The position numbers and the translations under genes are program-made. DNA of 64,000 nt. It comes from Halomonas ramblicola (GTDB taxonomy: Bacteria > Pseudomonadota > Gammaproteobacteria > Pseudomonadales > Halomonadaceae). The stretch covers positions 421,048-485,047 of the forward strand of contig NZ_JAUFPL010000034.1 in assembly GCF_030409215.1 (NCBI RefSeq), read 5' to 3'. Below, piece by piece: positions 8,088 to 17,256 of this stretch (positions are counted from its first letter, which is position 1; each line of letters begins with the position of its first letter). The notes beneath the pieces are model-generated. The model saw only the letters and a list, made by a program, of their open reading frames with translations. It had not been told where the DNA came from and did not search any database.

Positions 8088-9152
8088 TCAGTTAATCTCG
8101 CTGCCTGTCAAGACAGAACCAGGATCAGGCATGCCTAAGGAGTTCAAATTATCGATAGTTTCCTCGGGCAGAGGGATACCACGTTCGCGACGCTGTTCGG
8201 CTTTGCGTCGCTCGATCTCGCCAGGGAGGAAGATTTCCTCCACGCCTGCTGCACGACGAGCCGACTTGATCTCGTCGATCATGCACGCCATTCTTGCTCG
8301 AAACTCCTCCATGGGAAGAAATGTGCTCACATCGGTCAGCTGTAGGAAGGCACCGACATTCTGGGGCTTCTCGAAATCCCGGTAGAGATCGCCGATCCGT
8401 GGACCAAAACCCGCGCCGGTCAAGACGCCGGCCATGATGTCAATCATCAGTGCAATGCCGTAGCCTTTCGGACCACCGAATGGGAGTACACTACCATCGA
8501 GTGCCGCTGGGGCATTGGTGGTGGGCCGTCCTTCACTGTCGATGGCCCACCCTTCGGGGATTTCCTTTCCAGCGTCGGCCGCTAAGATAATCTTGCCTCT
8601 GGCCACCACGCTGGTTGCCATGTCAAGAATGATTGGCGCGTGCTTTCCTGCTGGGACACCAAAAGTGTATGGGTTCGTGCCAAGGTATGGATCGACACCG
8701 CCCCATGGGGCCATGGTCGAAGGCGCGTTGGAGTAGAGAAATGACGCGGCACCGCGTGCTGCTGCCTGTTCTGCGTAATAGGCTCCGGAGCCGTAGTGGC
8801 TGCTATTCCTGATCCCGACACTCACCGAGCCGTACTGGCCGAGGCGCTCCTGAGCCAGTTCCAAGGCTTTGGTGGTTACCACTGCGCCCATGCCATTATC
8901 TCCGTCCACCAGCAATGAGGCGCCCCGGTCACTGATGATGCGAATCTGCGGATTGGTCGTTACGAGCCCTCGCCGCAGACGCTCAATATAAATCGGCATC
9001 CGGCTTACGCCGTGGGAGTCCACGCCTCGAAGGTTGGCGTCGACAAGGGATGTCGACACCACGTCGGCATCCGCCACCGGTAGACCGTGATGTTGCAGGA
9101 TTATGCTGCAGTGCGACTGCAATGCGTCTGGTGCTATAAGAAGTTCCGTCAT
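8088..9152 (-). CDS. Ldh-type (type 2) malate/lactate/ureidoglycolate dehydrogenase family oxidoreductase
   Basis: A 354-residue NAD(P)-dependent 2-hydroxyacid dehydrogenase of the Ldh_2 fold (malate/L-sulfolactate/ureidoglycolate dehydrogenase family). Visible signatures are LRGVDSHGVSRMPIYI near residue 45, GIRNSSHYGSGAYYAEQA with the catalytic His near residue 115, and FGGPKGYGIALMIDIMAG in the C-terminal part. The start at 9152 has a strong AAGGAGGA ribosome site; an open extension upstream to 9272 lacks family character. It probably oxidises a 2-hydroxy acid imported by the TRAP system to the 2-keto acid. Confidence 0.87.
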   Translation of the reverse strand: MTELLIAPDALQSHCSIILQHHGLPVADADVVSTSLVDANLRGVDSHGVSRMPIYIERLRRGLVTTNPQIRIISDRGASLLVDGDNGMGAVVTTKALELAQERLGQYGSVSVGIRNSSHYGSGAYYAEQAAARGAASFLYSNAPSTMAPWGGVDPYLGTNPYTFGVPAGKHAPIILDMATSVVARGKIILAADAGKEIPEGWAIDSEGRPTTNAPAALDGSVLPFGGPKGYGIALMIDIMAGVLTGAGFGPRIGDLYRDFEKPQNVGAFLQLTDVSTFLPMEEFRARMACMIDEIKSARRAAGVEEIFLPGEIERRKAEQRRERGIPLPEETIDNLNSLGMPDPGSVLTGSEIN

Positions 9153-9204
9153 CTGCAGGATCCTCCTTGACTGCCTAGGACGTCTGCACAGTGCAACTTT
9201 CTCA

Positions 9205-10365
9205 TCACAGGCACTCTCGCATGATGGCAACCAGATCCTTCGCCGTCGTAACTCGGGGGTTAACCGGCACATTGCCCGATTGAAGGCCCTCTTCTGCCAG
9301 TGCCTCTAGATCCTCTTCGCGGACGCCATAATCGCTCAGTGATTCAGGAGCACCCACGTCACGAATTAACCGCTCGACACTACGCACACCGATCTCGGCG
9401 GCATCATGAAGCGAAAGATGATTCACCTGCTCCCCGAAGAGTTCGGCGATGCGTGCGAATTTTTCTTGGTTAGCTACCACATTAAATCGCATCACTGGTG
9501 GTAGCAGGATGGAGATGACGTCTGCATGCGGGATCTTTGCCTGAGAGCCCACGGGCATCGCGAGCGCATGAGCCAGACCGAGACGGGTGGGGTTGAATGC
9601 CATCGCCGCCAGACTCGAGGCGAGAAGCATATCGGCACGCGCGGTCACCGTGTCGCCGGCAAATACCGCTGTGCGCAAGGAGCGACCGATGAGCATGATG
9701 GCCTTCTCGGAGAGCGCCTCTGAGACGGGCTGAGTCGCCTTATTGACGTAGGATTCAAGCGCGTGCGCCAAGGCGTCGATACCGGTCACCGCAGTGATCC
9801 TTGGCGGCAACGAAACCGTCAATTCGGGATCGCAGAGGGCTACATCGGGAACGATGAGAGGGCTACCCACCCCGTACTTCAGACCCTTATCTTTCTCAGA
9901 GATGACAGACCAGATGGTCGACTCGCTGCCAGTTCCGGCGGTGGTGGGGATAGCCACGAATGGCGCACCGTGCTTTTTCACTACCCCAAGTCCAGCATAG
10001 TCGCGGATGTGGCCGGGGTTGGTGAGCATCGCCGAAACTGCTTTTCCTGTATCGAGAGCACTCCCCCCGCCAACGGCCACGATGACGTCGCATTTACTCT
10101 CTCGAAAAAGCTCGACGCTCGCCTCGACGCCACGGGCGTCGGGTTCAGACTCTACTTCCGAAAACACGACATGCTCAATGCCGCGCTGCGACAGTGCGCT
10201 GGTTACCCGCTCGACGACTCCGGCCGCAATCAGGCCAGGGTCTGTGATCACAAGGGCCTTGCTACCGCCGAGCGACTCTACGAATTCTCCGAGCCTGCGT
10301 GTCAACCCAATGCCGAACTCGATCTTCGTGGGCATCTCGAAGCTGAAAGGACGGTGATAGTTCAT
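9205..10365 (-). CDS. Iron-containing alcohol dehydrogenase (group III)
   Basis: A 386-residue Fe-ADH. The NAD-binding VAVGGGSALDTGKA (near residue 95) and IPTTAGTGSE are standard. Metal ligands are in GIDALAHALESYV (Asp and His), LGLAHALAMPVG (His) and KIPHADV (His). Family members reduce or oxidise short aldehydes and alcohols such as lactaldehyde, glycolaldehyde or 3-hydroxybutyrate. In this operon, between an aldehyde dehydrogenase and a hydroxyacid dehydrogenase, it probably handles the short aldehyde released by an aldolase or oxidises the starting alcohol. Confidence 0.9.
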   Translation of the reverse strand: MNYHRPFSFEMPTKIEFGIGLTRRLGEFVESLGGSKALVITDPGLIAAGVVERVTSALSQRGIEHVVFSEVESEPDARGVEASVELFRESKCDVIVAVGGGSALDTGKAVSAMLTNPGHIRDYAGLGVVKKHGAPFVAIPTTAGTGSESTIWSVISEKDKGLKYGVGSPLIVPDVALCDPELTVSLPPRITAVTGIDALAHALESYVNKATQPVSEALSEKAIMLIGRSLRTAVFAGDTVTARADMLLASSLAAMAFNPTRLGLAHALAMPVGSQAKIPHADVISILLPPVMRFNVVANQEKFARIAELFGEQVNHLSLHDAAEIGVRSVERLIRDVGAPESLSDYGVREEDLEALAEEGLQSGNVPVNPRVTTAKDLVAIMRECL

Positions 10366-10395
10366 TGGTTCACTCCAAAGGTATTTGTAGATGGA

Positions 10396-11877
10396 TTAGC
10401 TACTATGCATGCGATATACGGCCTTAAGCGCCGTATAGAACTCCGCAGACGTGTCCCCGATGCCAAATGCACCCTGCCCAGACTGCTTCCACCCCCCGAA
10501 CGGAAGGTGCCCTTCACTGCTCGTACCGTGGTTGACATGTACCATTCCCGCTTGGGAGGAGCGAGTGAAGGCGTGGGCGAAATTCATGTCGTCAGTGAAC
10601 ACTGCCGAGGCCAGTCCGTAACGCACTTCGTTGTTCACCTGGATAGCCTGCTCTCGATCAGCAACAGGAATGACGACGAGGAGCGGACCGAAGACCTCCT
10701 CAGTAGCCAGCGCCGAGCCAGGCGCCACGTCGGTGATTACCGTCGGCGCATAGTAGTAGCCGTCGCCGTTGATATCGTGGCCACCGGTCAGGACTCGGCC
10801 CTCTCCCCGCTCGGCTAGGCCGACATAGTGGCGGACTTTCTCGACCTGCTCGTTGCTGGCGAGCGGTCCCATATCGGTCGCTTCGTCAAGGCCGTAACCC
10901 ACCCGAAGCGCCTCAACTCGTGCGACCAGCGCCGCCTCGAGCTCGGCTCGCTCCGCCTCAGGCACGATTACGCGACTGATGGCCGTGCAGCGTTGACCGG
11001 AGACACCGAAGGCCGCGTTAGCGATCTCCTTCGCAGCATGTTCGATGTCGGCGTAGCCAGCCACCACAGCGGCATTCTTCCCACCCATCTCGAGTTGTGT
11101 GCGGACATTACGCTCTGCAGCCAGTGTGCCAAGACGGATGCCAATGTCGGTGGACCCTGTGAAGGTGATCCCTGCGATTCCAGGGTCGCGGACGAGCCGG
11201 TCGCCCACATCGCGTCCGGAGCCGATCAGTAGATTCGCAACCCCGGCTGGCAACCCAACTTCCTCTAGGAGCCTGAACAGAATCACGGAGGCTCCGGGCG
11301 CCTGAAGCGCTGGCTTTAGCACCACGGGGCAGCCACAGATCAACCCAGGAATAAGCTTGCGGATCGGCGAAAGGATGGGGAAGTTCCAGGGCGAAATAGC
11401 CGCCACCGGCCCGATTGGCTGCCGGATAGTGTAGGCCTCAGTATGGCGACGTGCACTCTCAAACGTGCGATCGCCAAGGCGCAGGGCCTGCCCGGCCCAG
11501 AAGCGCATCTCGTCGATTGCGCGAACGGCTTCGGAGCGAGCTTCACCGAATGGCTTACCCATCTCCTGCGTGACCACTTTAGCAATTTCATCCACGCGAT
11601 CACGCCACAGGTCGATGAGATCGTAGACATAAGCCGCACGTGAGGCAGGGGGGGTCTCCGCCCACTCAGGAAATACCGCCGCAGCGGCCCGAACGGCCTC
11701 ATCAACATTCCCGGCCGATGCCAAGTAGTATTGCCGGGCGATACGGCCGGTGTCACCCGGATCAGCGAGTGAGATCGTCTCACCCTCGTGGAGCCACCGG
11801 CCATTGACATAACTCGCCCAGATTAAATCAGCTGTCTCGCTCATTAGGGCTGCCCTATCTTGCTGAGTGTTGTGCAC
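10396..11877 (-). CDS. NAD(P)-dependent aldehyde dehydrogenase
   Basis: A 493-residue aldehyde dehydrogenase superfamily enzyme. Present are the cofactor region ISPWNFP, the FTGSTDIG loop, the general base Glu in LEMGGKNA and the nucleophile Cys in GVSGQRCTAISR, then EEVFGPLL and PFGGWKQSG. I prefer the GTG at 11877 because an AAGGAG ribosome site lies about 9 bases upstream; the ATG at 11844 (MSETADLIW) has only a weak site. Likely role: oxidation of an aldehyde intermediate (for example glyceraldehyde or glycolaldehyde) to the acid. It is 46 bp downstream of dctM. Confidence 0.9.
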   Translation of the reverse strand: MHNTQQDRAALMSETADLIWASYVNGRWLHEGETISLADPGDTGRIARQYYLASAGNVDEAVRAAAAVFPEWAETPPASRAAYVYDLIDLWRDRVDEIAKVVTQEMGKPFGEARSEAVRAIDEMRFWAGQALRLGDRTFESARRHTEAYTIRQPIGPVAAISPWNFPILSPIRKLIPGLICGCPVVLKPALQAPGASVILFRLLEEVGLPAGVANLLIGSGRDVGDRLVRDPGIAGITFTGSTDIGIRLGTLAAERNVRTQLEMGGKNAAVVAGYADIEHAAKEIANAAFGVSGQRCTAISRVIVPEAERAELEAALVARVEALRVGYGLDEATDMGPLASNEQVEKVRHYVGLAERGEGRVLTGGHDINGDGYYYAPTVITDVAPGSALATEEVFGPLLVVIPVADREQAIQVNNEVRYGLASAVFTDDMNFAHAFTRSSQAGMVHVNHGTSSEGHLPFGGWKQSGQGAFGIGDTSAEFYTALKAVYRMHSS

Positions 11878-11923
11878 TTGTTTGTGCTCCTTTTTGCTTC
11901 GAAGAATGTTCGATGACCAGCCA

Positions 11924-13195
11924 TTACATGAATAGCTGCACCGGGAACAGGATGATGTCGGGGAAGAATGCTAGCAGTCCGAGTGCGGCAATCATGGCGA
12001 GGTAGAATGGCACTGCCGCCTGTACAATTCGCTCAACACTGAGGTTTGAAACCTGCGAAGTAGCGAACAAACATATGCCGACAGGCGGCGTGGATAGCCC
12101 CACGGCAAGTGCCGTCACCATGAAAACGACGAAGTGAATGGGATTGATACCAACGGTAAGGGCCGTCGGCATCAACACCGGTGTAAGGATCAGGATTGCG
12201 GCAATAATGTCCATGAACATGCCGATGACCACAAACACGACTCCCATCAGAAGAATCACTGTGAAGGGGTCCTCAGAGAGTGAGAGGATAATGTTTGACA
12301 CCTTGATTGGCAGGCCATCGACTGTAAAGACATAGGTGGCCACCGAAGCACACATGGCTATAAACAGGATGGTGCCGGTAGTGATGCCTGTGTCAATGAT
12401 CATCCTCGGGAGCCCTCTCCATTTTACCTGCCGGTAAATAAGCGCTCCGACCGCGAGCGCATAGAGCACCGCCATGCCGGCTGCTTCGGTGGGTGTCATG
12501 ATTCCTGCGAAAATCCCCCCCATAATGATCACCGGCGCACCTAGTGCCGGTACGGCGACGAGCAGGTTCCGAACAGCATCGCGAAGCCCCATTGCGAGCA
12601 CCTCGCCATACTGGCGACGTACCGCCAGGTAATAGTTCAGAATCATGAAGAGCGTTGCGACCAGGACGGCAGGGCCCAAGCCTCCCGCCAGCGTGGCGCC
12701 CACCGACTGGCCGGCAGCAGTGGCCGCGATGATCATCAGGATACTCGGGGGTACCACTGAAGCGAGCGTTGAGGTCACCATGGTCAGTGCCGCGGCATAG
12801 GGCTTGGGGTAACGACGCTCCTCCATGGCCTTGATTTCCAAGGGCCCCAGCCCGCTGACATCGGCAACCGAAGAGCCCGAGATACCACCAAAAATCATGC
12901 TGGCGATGATATTTACTTGGCCAAGGCCGCCCCGCCAACGGCCAACGACTGAATTGGCGGCGAAGAAAATGCGATCTGAGATGCCTCCTCCTCCCATGAC
13001 ATTACCGGCGAGGATGAACAGTGGCACCGCCACCAAAAGAAAGCTGTTCATCGAGCTGTACATGCGCTGAGCGAGTAGTGACAACGGCAGGTCGAACAGT
13101 AAAAATGTCAGTGTAGTTGCCAGCCCCAACGATATTGCCAAGGGCACGCCGACTAGGCTCAATGCAAAGAAGCTTCCGAGTAGCACCCAACTCAT
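11924..13195 (-). CDS. dctM: TRAP transporter large permease DctM
   Basis: A 423-residue polytopic protein with about 12 hydrophobic segments and typical DctM sequences: LFILAGNVMGGGGISDRI, GISGSSVADVSGLGPLEIKAM, PPSILMIIAA and AVGLSTPPVGICLF. It forms the sodium-driven translocation pathway of a TRAP transporter in the inner membrane with DctQ and the periplasmic DctP. The start codon overlaps the DctQ stop (ATGA). Confidence 0.93.
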   Translation of the reverse strand: MSWVLLGSFFALSLVGVPLAISLGLATTLTFLLFDLPLSLLAQRMYSSMNSFLLVAVPLFILAGNVMGGGGISDRIFFAANSVVGRWRGGLGQVNIIASMIFGGISGSSVADVSGLGPLEIKAMEERRYPKPYAAALTMVTSTLASVVPPSILMIIAATAAGQSVGATLAGGLGPAVLVATLFMILNYYLAVRRQYGEVLAMGLRDAVRNLLVAVPALGAPVIIMGGIFAGIMTPTEAAGMAVLYALAVGALIYRQVKWRGLPRMIIDTGITTGTILFIAMCASVATYVFTVDGLPIKVSNIILSLSEDPFTVILLMGVVFVVIGMFMDIIAAILILTPVLMPTALTVGINPIHFVVFMVTALAVGLSTPPVGICLFATSQVSNLSVERIVQAAVPFYLAMIAALGLLAFFPDIILFPVQLFM

Positions 13196-13821
13196 CCTAT
13201 GGTCTCCCCAGTTTCCAGATAACTACGGGTACGGCGATCCAGATAAACTGACTCCACGAGAGCCCACAGTGCGAGTAGGGCGCTGACCACCACCGATGTG
13301 GTAATCAAGTACATCCCGATGCCAAGAGCAGGCGACGTCTCTCCGTTGTGAAATTGTTGCATGACCAACCTCCAACCCGTATAGGCCAGTACCATGAAGA
13401 ACGTGCAACTAGCAACAAAATACATATGTAGCGCCCCTCGCTGTAATAAACGTGGCAAGCGCCCGATCACGAGCGAAATGCGTGCGTGACTTACCGAGCG
13501 TGTTCCCACGGCAAGCCCAAGGAACGTCGTCCAGATGAAAAGGTAGCGAGTGAGCTCCTCGGTCCAGGGTAGTGACATCGGAGTGAGGCGTGCCACTACC
13601 TGAAGGGTGACCACTACCAGCATGCCGACCACCCCGCAGAACAGCAGTATTTCTACTCCTCGCCACAAAGGTCCCTTGTGGATTCCGGTGCAGCCTCCTG
13701 TCTCTGAGTGTACAGCTTCACTGTTTTTTGGGCCCACATTACCCTTGGCTTCGATGGAAGCGCCAATCCTTGGCGCTTCACGACACGTAGGTTTATCATG
13801 CATGACATTCATCTTAACCAT
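13192..13821 (-). CDS. dctQ: TRAP transporter small permease DctQ
   Basis: About 209 residues with four predicted membrane segments (VEILLFCGVVGMLVVVTLQV, then LPWTEELTRYLFIWTTFLGLA, the family signature, and two more). I place the start at 13821, three bases after the dctP stop; an upstream start at 13863 would lie inside dctP. The roughly 60-residue hydrophilic N-terminal extension before the first membrane span is longer than usual for DctQ, so initiation further downstream is possible. Confidence 0.85.
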   Translation of the reverse strand: MVKMNVMHDKPTCREAPRIGASIEAKGNVGPKNSEAVHSETGGCTGIHKGPLWRGVEILLFCGVVGMLVVVTLQVVARLTPMSLPWTEELTRYLFIWTTFLGLAVGTRSVSHARISLVIGRLPRLLQRGALHMYFVASCTFFMVLAYTGWRLVMQQFHNGETSPALGIGMYLITTSVVVSALLALWALVESVYLDRRTRSYLETGETIG

Positions 13822-13823
13822 AT

Positions 13824-14825
13824 CTAACCCCGTCCGAGGTATTCCATGGTCTGGTCCATACATTGCTCGCCAACCAAGGATTCAAAGCGTGGATAAAGCT
13901 CTTGAGCCTCTTTCTGGAATGCGGTCCGCTGTTCCTCGCTCAGACGATTTACCTTCATGCCCAGCTCTTCCAGCTCGGCGACCATCCGCTCTTCTTCAGC
14001 GGTATCGTTTTCAAGCTTGAAGCGCGCGGCTTCCTGGGCAGCGTTACGTAATGCCGCCTGTGTGTCCTTATCAAACTCACCCCACAAGTCTTGATTGAAG
14101 GCAAGAACATAGCCGTCTGCAAGGTGGCCGGTGAGTGAGAGGTAGTCCTGGACTTCGTAGAAATTATTGGCGAGGGGGACCTCCACGGGATTTTCCTGAC
14201 CGTCGATGGTCCCGAGTTGCAGCGCCGTATAAACTTCCGTGAAATTCATAGGAGTGGGTTCTGCACCAAGCGGACCGAAAAACTCAACCCACAGCTCGTT
14301 GTTCGGCACCCGCAGTTTCAAGCCATTTAGATCGTCCGGCGTTTGGATGGGCCGCTCATTGTTTGTCACATGCCGAAAGGTACGGATCATGAGCGCCAAG
14401 CCTTCCGTATTCATGTCTCCGAGAGACGCCAGAAGCCGCTGGCCGGGCTCTCCCTCGAGATAGTCCGCAAACTCGTCATAGTCACTAAACAGATAGGGGA
14501 GGCTAATAGCGTTCATACAGGACTTGAAAGACGCGTACACGGATGTCGACAAGATCGTGGCATCTAGCGAGCCGTTTTCCACCATGTTAACGGCGGCATT
14601 TTGGTCTCCCCCAAAGAGCACGCCGTCTGGAAAGACTTCAACCTCTACTTGACCATTCGTGGCCTTGTCGACACGTTCGGCGAAGTCTTGGGCAGCGAGG
14701 CCGACAGCAGAACCCAGCGGGTCACCAACCGCCAGTCTCACCGCCTCCTGACCATGAGCGACTGACCCGAACATAGAGATTGCTAGAATGCCAGCGAACC
14801 CTGACTTTGCTACTAATGATGTCAT
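13824..14825 (-). CDS. dctP: TRAP transporter solute-binding protein DctP
   Basis: A 333-residue periplasmic binding protein with an N-terminal signal peptide (hydrophobic core AGILAISMFGSVAHG, cleavage after about residue 25). The DctP signatures are GLKLRVPNNELWVEFF, whose Arg in most family members clamps the ligand carboxylate, and YTALQLGTIDGQENPVEV. This argues that the imported compound is an organic acid, though some TRAP proteins bind neutral ligands. It is the first gene after the GntR regulator (106-bp gap) and has an AAGGAGAA ribosome site. Confidence 0.92.
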   Translation of the reverse strand: MTSLVAKSGFAGILAISMFGSVAHGQEAVRLAVGDPLGSAVGLAAQDFAERVDKATNGQVEVEVFPDGVLFGGDQNAAVNMVENGSLDATILSTSVYASFKSCMNAISLPYLFSDYDEFADYLEGEPGQRLLASLGDMNTEGLALMIRTFRHVTNNERPIQTPDDLNGLKLRVPNNELWVEFFGPLGAEPTPMNFTEVYTALQLGTIDGQENPVEVPLANNFYEVQDYLSLTGHLADGYVLAFNQDLWGEFDKDTQAALRNAAQEAARFKLENDTAEEERMVAELEELGMKVNRLSEEQRTAFQKEAQELYPRFESLVGEQCMDQTMEYLGRG

Positions 14826-14874
14826 TCTTTTCTCCTTAAGGATTAGAAAATCTGAGTGTTATTTTTTCTATTCT

Positions 14875-14891
14875 CAGAATTGACAATTCTG
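14875..14891. promoter_or_regulatory. 17-bp inverted repeat upstream of dctP
   Basis: CAGAATTGACAATTCTG is a perfect inverted repeat about one central base, lying 50 bp upstream of the dctP start in the AT-rich gap after the regulator gene. It is well placed for an operator or for a promoter-overlapping site, but differs from the TGGTATACCA sites in front of the regulator. Confidence 0.4.
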
Positions 14892-14931
14892 GGATTTGTT
14901 TTAGCCTACTCTCTCAGCGATTATTGAGATT

Positions 14932-15639
14932 TTAACTTATTCTTTCATTTATGGAATCAAGCTCCTCCTTCTCTCTATAGGCACTGGAAACAGTAACAGT
15001 ATCCAGCAGGTTAACGAACTTGTACTGAACGTTGAGCAGATGCGTATTTAGCTCGGCGATGGCGGAACCCACATCCTTCGCTGCTATCGCGCGCGTAATC
15101 CGCCGGTGCTCCTCAAGACTCTCTTCCACGCGACTCTGCGCACGGTACGAGATGAAGTGACGCACGCGATCAATCTGTAGATTAACACGCCGATAAACTT
15201 CAATGATTCGGCTGTTACGCGTAGCTTTGATGATGGTGCTATGGAAATCGTGGTCGCGCCGCAAATATTCCGCTGTCGATTCAGCATTGAAGGGCAATTC
15301 AAAGCCATCGAACAGCGCGCCTACACGCCCCCGTTCCTCATCACTCCCATTTATCAAACATCGTACGCCTGCCGTTTCCAGGATGGCCCTAAGTTCGATA
15401 AGCTCCACGACATCTCGTCGGTTGAAGTCAGTGACGACCCAACCAATGCGGGAACGCCGCTTGATTAGCCCTACGGATTCTAATTGATGGAAGGCTTCCC
15501 TGATTGGAGTTCGGCTTACCCCGAACTGATCGGCTAAGGCCCGGTCGCTGAGTAGCTCGTTCGGCGGTAGTGACCCATCGATGATTCTTCTAACCATCTC
15601 TTCGTAGACCTGCTCACTTACGGAGCGCACGGTAGCCAT
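14932..15639 (-). CDS. GntR-family (FadR/FCD) transcriptional regulator
   Basis: A 235-residue regulator. The N-terminal winged helix reads PNELLSDRALADQFGVSRTP then REAFHQLESVGLIKRR (residues 25-65). The C-terminal FCD ligand domain has the metal/ligand histidines in RRDHDFHSTIIKATRN and EHRRITRAIAAKD and ELNTHLLNVQYKF. I chose the ATG at 15639 because it has an AGGA site, while the longer frame to 15681 would run through the operator repeats. FCD regulators normally respond to a small organic acid. It heads the catabolic cluster and probably controls both itself and the TRAP operon. Confidence 0.9.
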   Translation of the reverse strand: MATVRSVSEQVYEEMVRRIIDGSLPPNELLSDRALADQFGVSRTPIREAFHQLESVGLIKRRSRIGWVVTDFNRRDVVELIELRAILETAGVRCLINGSDEERGRVGALFDGFELPFNAESTAEYLRRDHDFHSTIIKATRNSRIIEVYRRVNLQIDRVRHFISYRAQSRVEESLEEHRRITRAIAAKDVGSAIAELNTHLLNVQYKFVNLLDTVTVSSAYREKEELDSINERIS

Positions 15640-15668
15640 GACGGTATCCTGTAGCTTTCTATGTTCTC

Positions 15669-15701
15669 TGGTATACCACATACCCTAGGTATACCACATA
15701 C
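15669..15701. promoter_or_regulatory. Twin GntR-type operators upstream of the regulator gene
   Basis: Two copies of GGTATACCACATAC begin at 15670 and 15688, 18 bp apart. Each contains the palindrome GGTATACC (the first as TGGTATACCA, 15669-15678), a typical FCD-GntR operator core. They lie 30-62 bp upstream of the regulator start and suggest autoregulation. Confidence 0.6.
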
Positions 15702-16002
15702 AGGATGCCACTAGACCTTAGTCTTATGTCATGACCCACTCGCATGGGGGTGCTGTCCTACTCGGCTCTACCCGCCTCATTCATCAGGGTGCCGAGCGAG
15801 CCTTTTGACCCAGTGGTTGCCGGTAGCGGCCCACGTCAACATCATCCGTCTGCTTGGTAGCTGGTTGATCTATATCCAAATCGGCTTTATCCTTGTTTTT
15901 TCATAACTTTCAGGAATTGATATCAGCCGTCGGCGCAGCCGTGGCCGTCGACCTCAGTGGCGGCCGCCTTGCTTTCTGTGTGAATCGTGGTGACGCCAGG
16001 GA
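15702..16002. other. Intergenic stretch at the island's right border
   Basis: About 300 bp between the regulator promoter and the transposase fragment. Base composition rises sharply from about 15920 rightward. The part from about 15900 to 16002 probably belongs to the 3' end of the IS1380-type element. No gene or terminal repeat could be assigned with confidence. Confidence 0.4.
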
Positions 16003-17256
16003 TCAGACCAGGGCCGTCAACCGGGGCAGCCCCTTCAGCAAGGTGGGCCACCATTTGTCGGCCGCATCGCCGAGGTGGACCGTGATCCGCCGGGCGTGCA
16101 CTGTCAGCGTGGCCGCGACCTTGAGCACCTGCTCGCGCATCCGTATCAGGCTCCAGCCGCGCTGGGTTTGACGCTCCAACAGGCAACCCAGGCCATGCAG
16201 CACCTGGTAGGCGTAGAGGCTCAGCAGCAGACTCATCTCGTTGCGGTCCATCACGTCCTGGACCGTGGAGCTGCCGCGATCCGTCGAGGAAAGGTGCACG
16301 TCGAGCGCCGACTTTACCTCGCCCATGTGAGCCTCGGCGCTGCCACGCTTGCGGTACAGCGCCAGGATCTTCTCCGGCAGCCAGTCGAACTTGCTGAGGT
16401 TGGTGACCAGGAAAAAGCTGTGCAGCAGCAGATCGTCAGGACGTTCCTGCACTACCAACACCACGCGACACGGCGACGGCCAGGAGCCCGCCTGGTGGGT
16501 CAGGTCGCGGCACCACTCCCGAGGCTGCTCGGGAGGGCGGCCCCGCGGGCGGCGCAGGTACGGCGCCGCCAACGTCTGGAGCCCCGAGTGACTGCGCAGT
16601 CGGCCCAGGTACTCGATGCCGCGATCCTCCAGGGCCTCCAGTGTGTCGTTGCCGGTGAAACCGGCATCGATGCGCACCCGAACCTTGCCCCCGGTGCTCT
16701 CGTTGAGCCGCCGCACCAAGTGCGGGATCCAGGTGTCGGCGTTCACTCGGCCGGACCGGCGTTGCCCTCACGCAGCAGGCCGCCCAGCATGTCGCCGGTC
16801 TCGGCCAGCGAGGCAATCAACGGCGAGTAGATCCGCGCGCCGACATGGCCGTGGTAATCCGAGCCCCCCTGATGGCCATGGACCTCGATCGGCAGCCCGT
16901 CGATGTCCAGCGTCAGATGCTTGGGGCGCTCACCGCCGTTCAGCGAGGTCAGTCAGCGCAGCAGGCCCTCATGCACGGTATCGATATTGTCGTGGTGGCC
17001 CAGGCACGACGGCAGCCGCGACAGCGTGGCTTGAGACGGTCGGTCCTGGGCCAATGGCGTCGTGCCCCGCGCGCCGCTGCAGGCCAGTTGCCAGAGCGGG
17101 TCGCGGCGCAGCGTGTCGGTATCGCTCAGGTCGATCCAGCCCATGGCACGTTGCAGCACCACGGTACGCAGCTGGCTAGCCAGCGAATGACGGACACGCT
17201 GCGGGTCGCGCCGGTCGACCAGGTTATCCTCCAGCGCATCGATCACACCGCCTAGC
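16003..17256 (-). pseudogene. IS1380-family transposase, broken
   Basis: Transposase-like protein reads on the minus strand from about 17256 (VIDALEDNLVDRRDPQRVRH) to a stop at 16003. It includes the DDE-region segments RPKHLTLDIDGLPIEVHGHQ and VRVRIDAGFTGNDTLEALE, and RKRGSAEAHMGEVKSALD. It is disabled twice: a TGA at 16953-16955 replaces an expected Trp codon (LLR stop LTSLNGG), and the frame shifts near 16745 (GNAGPAE stop / VNADTWIPHL). The N-terminus is also missing: the fragment begins abruptly where it meets the regulator pseudogene. Confidence 0.78.
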
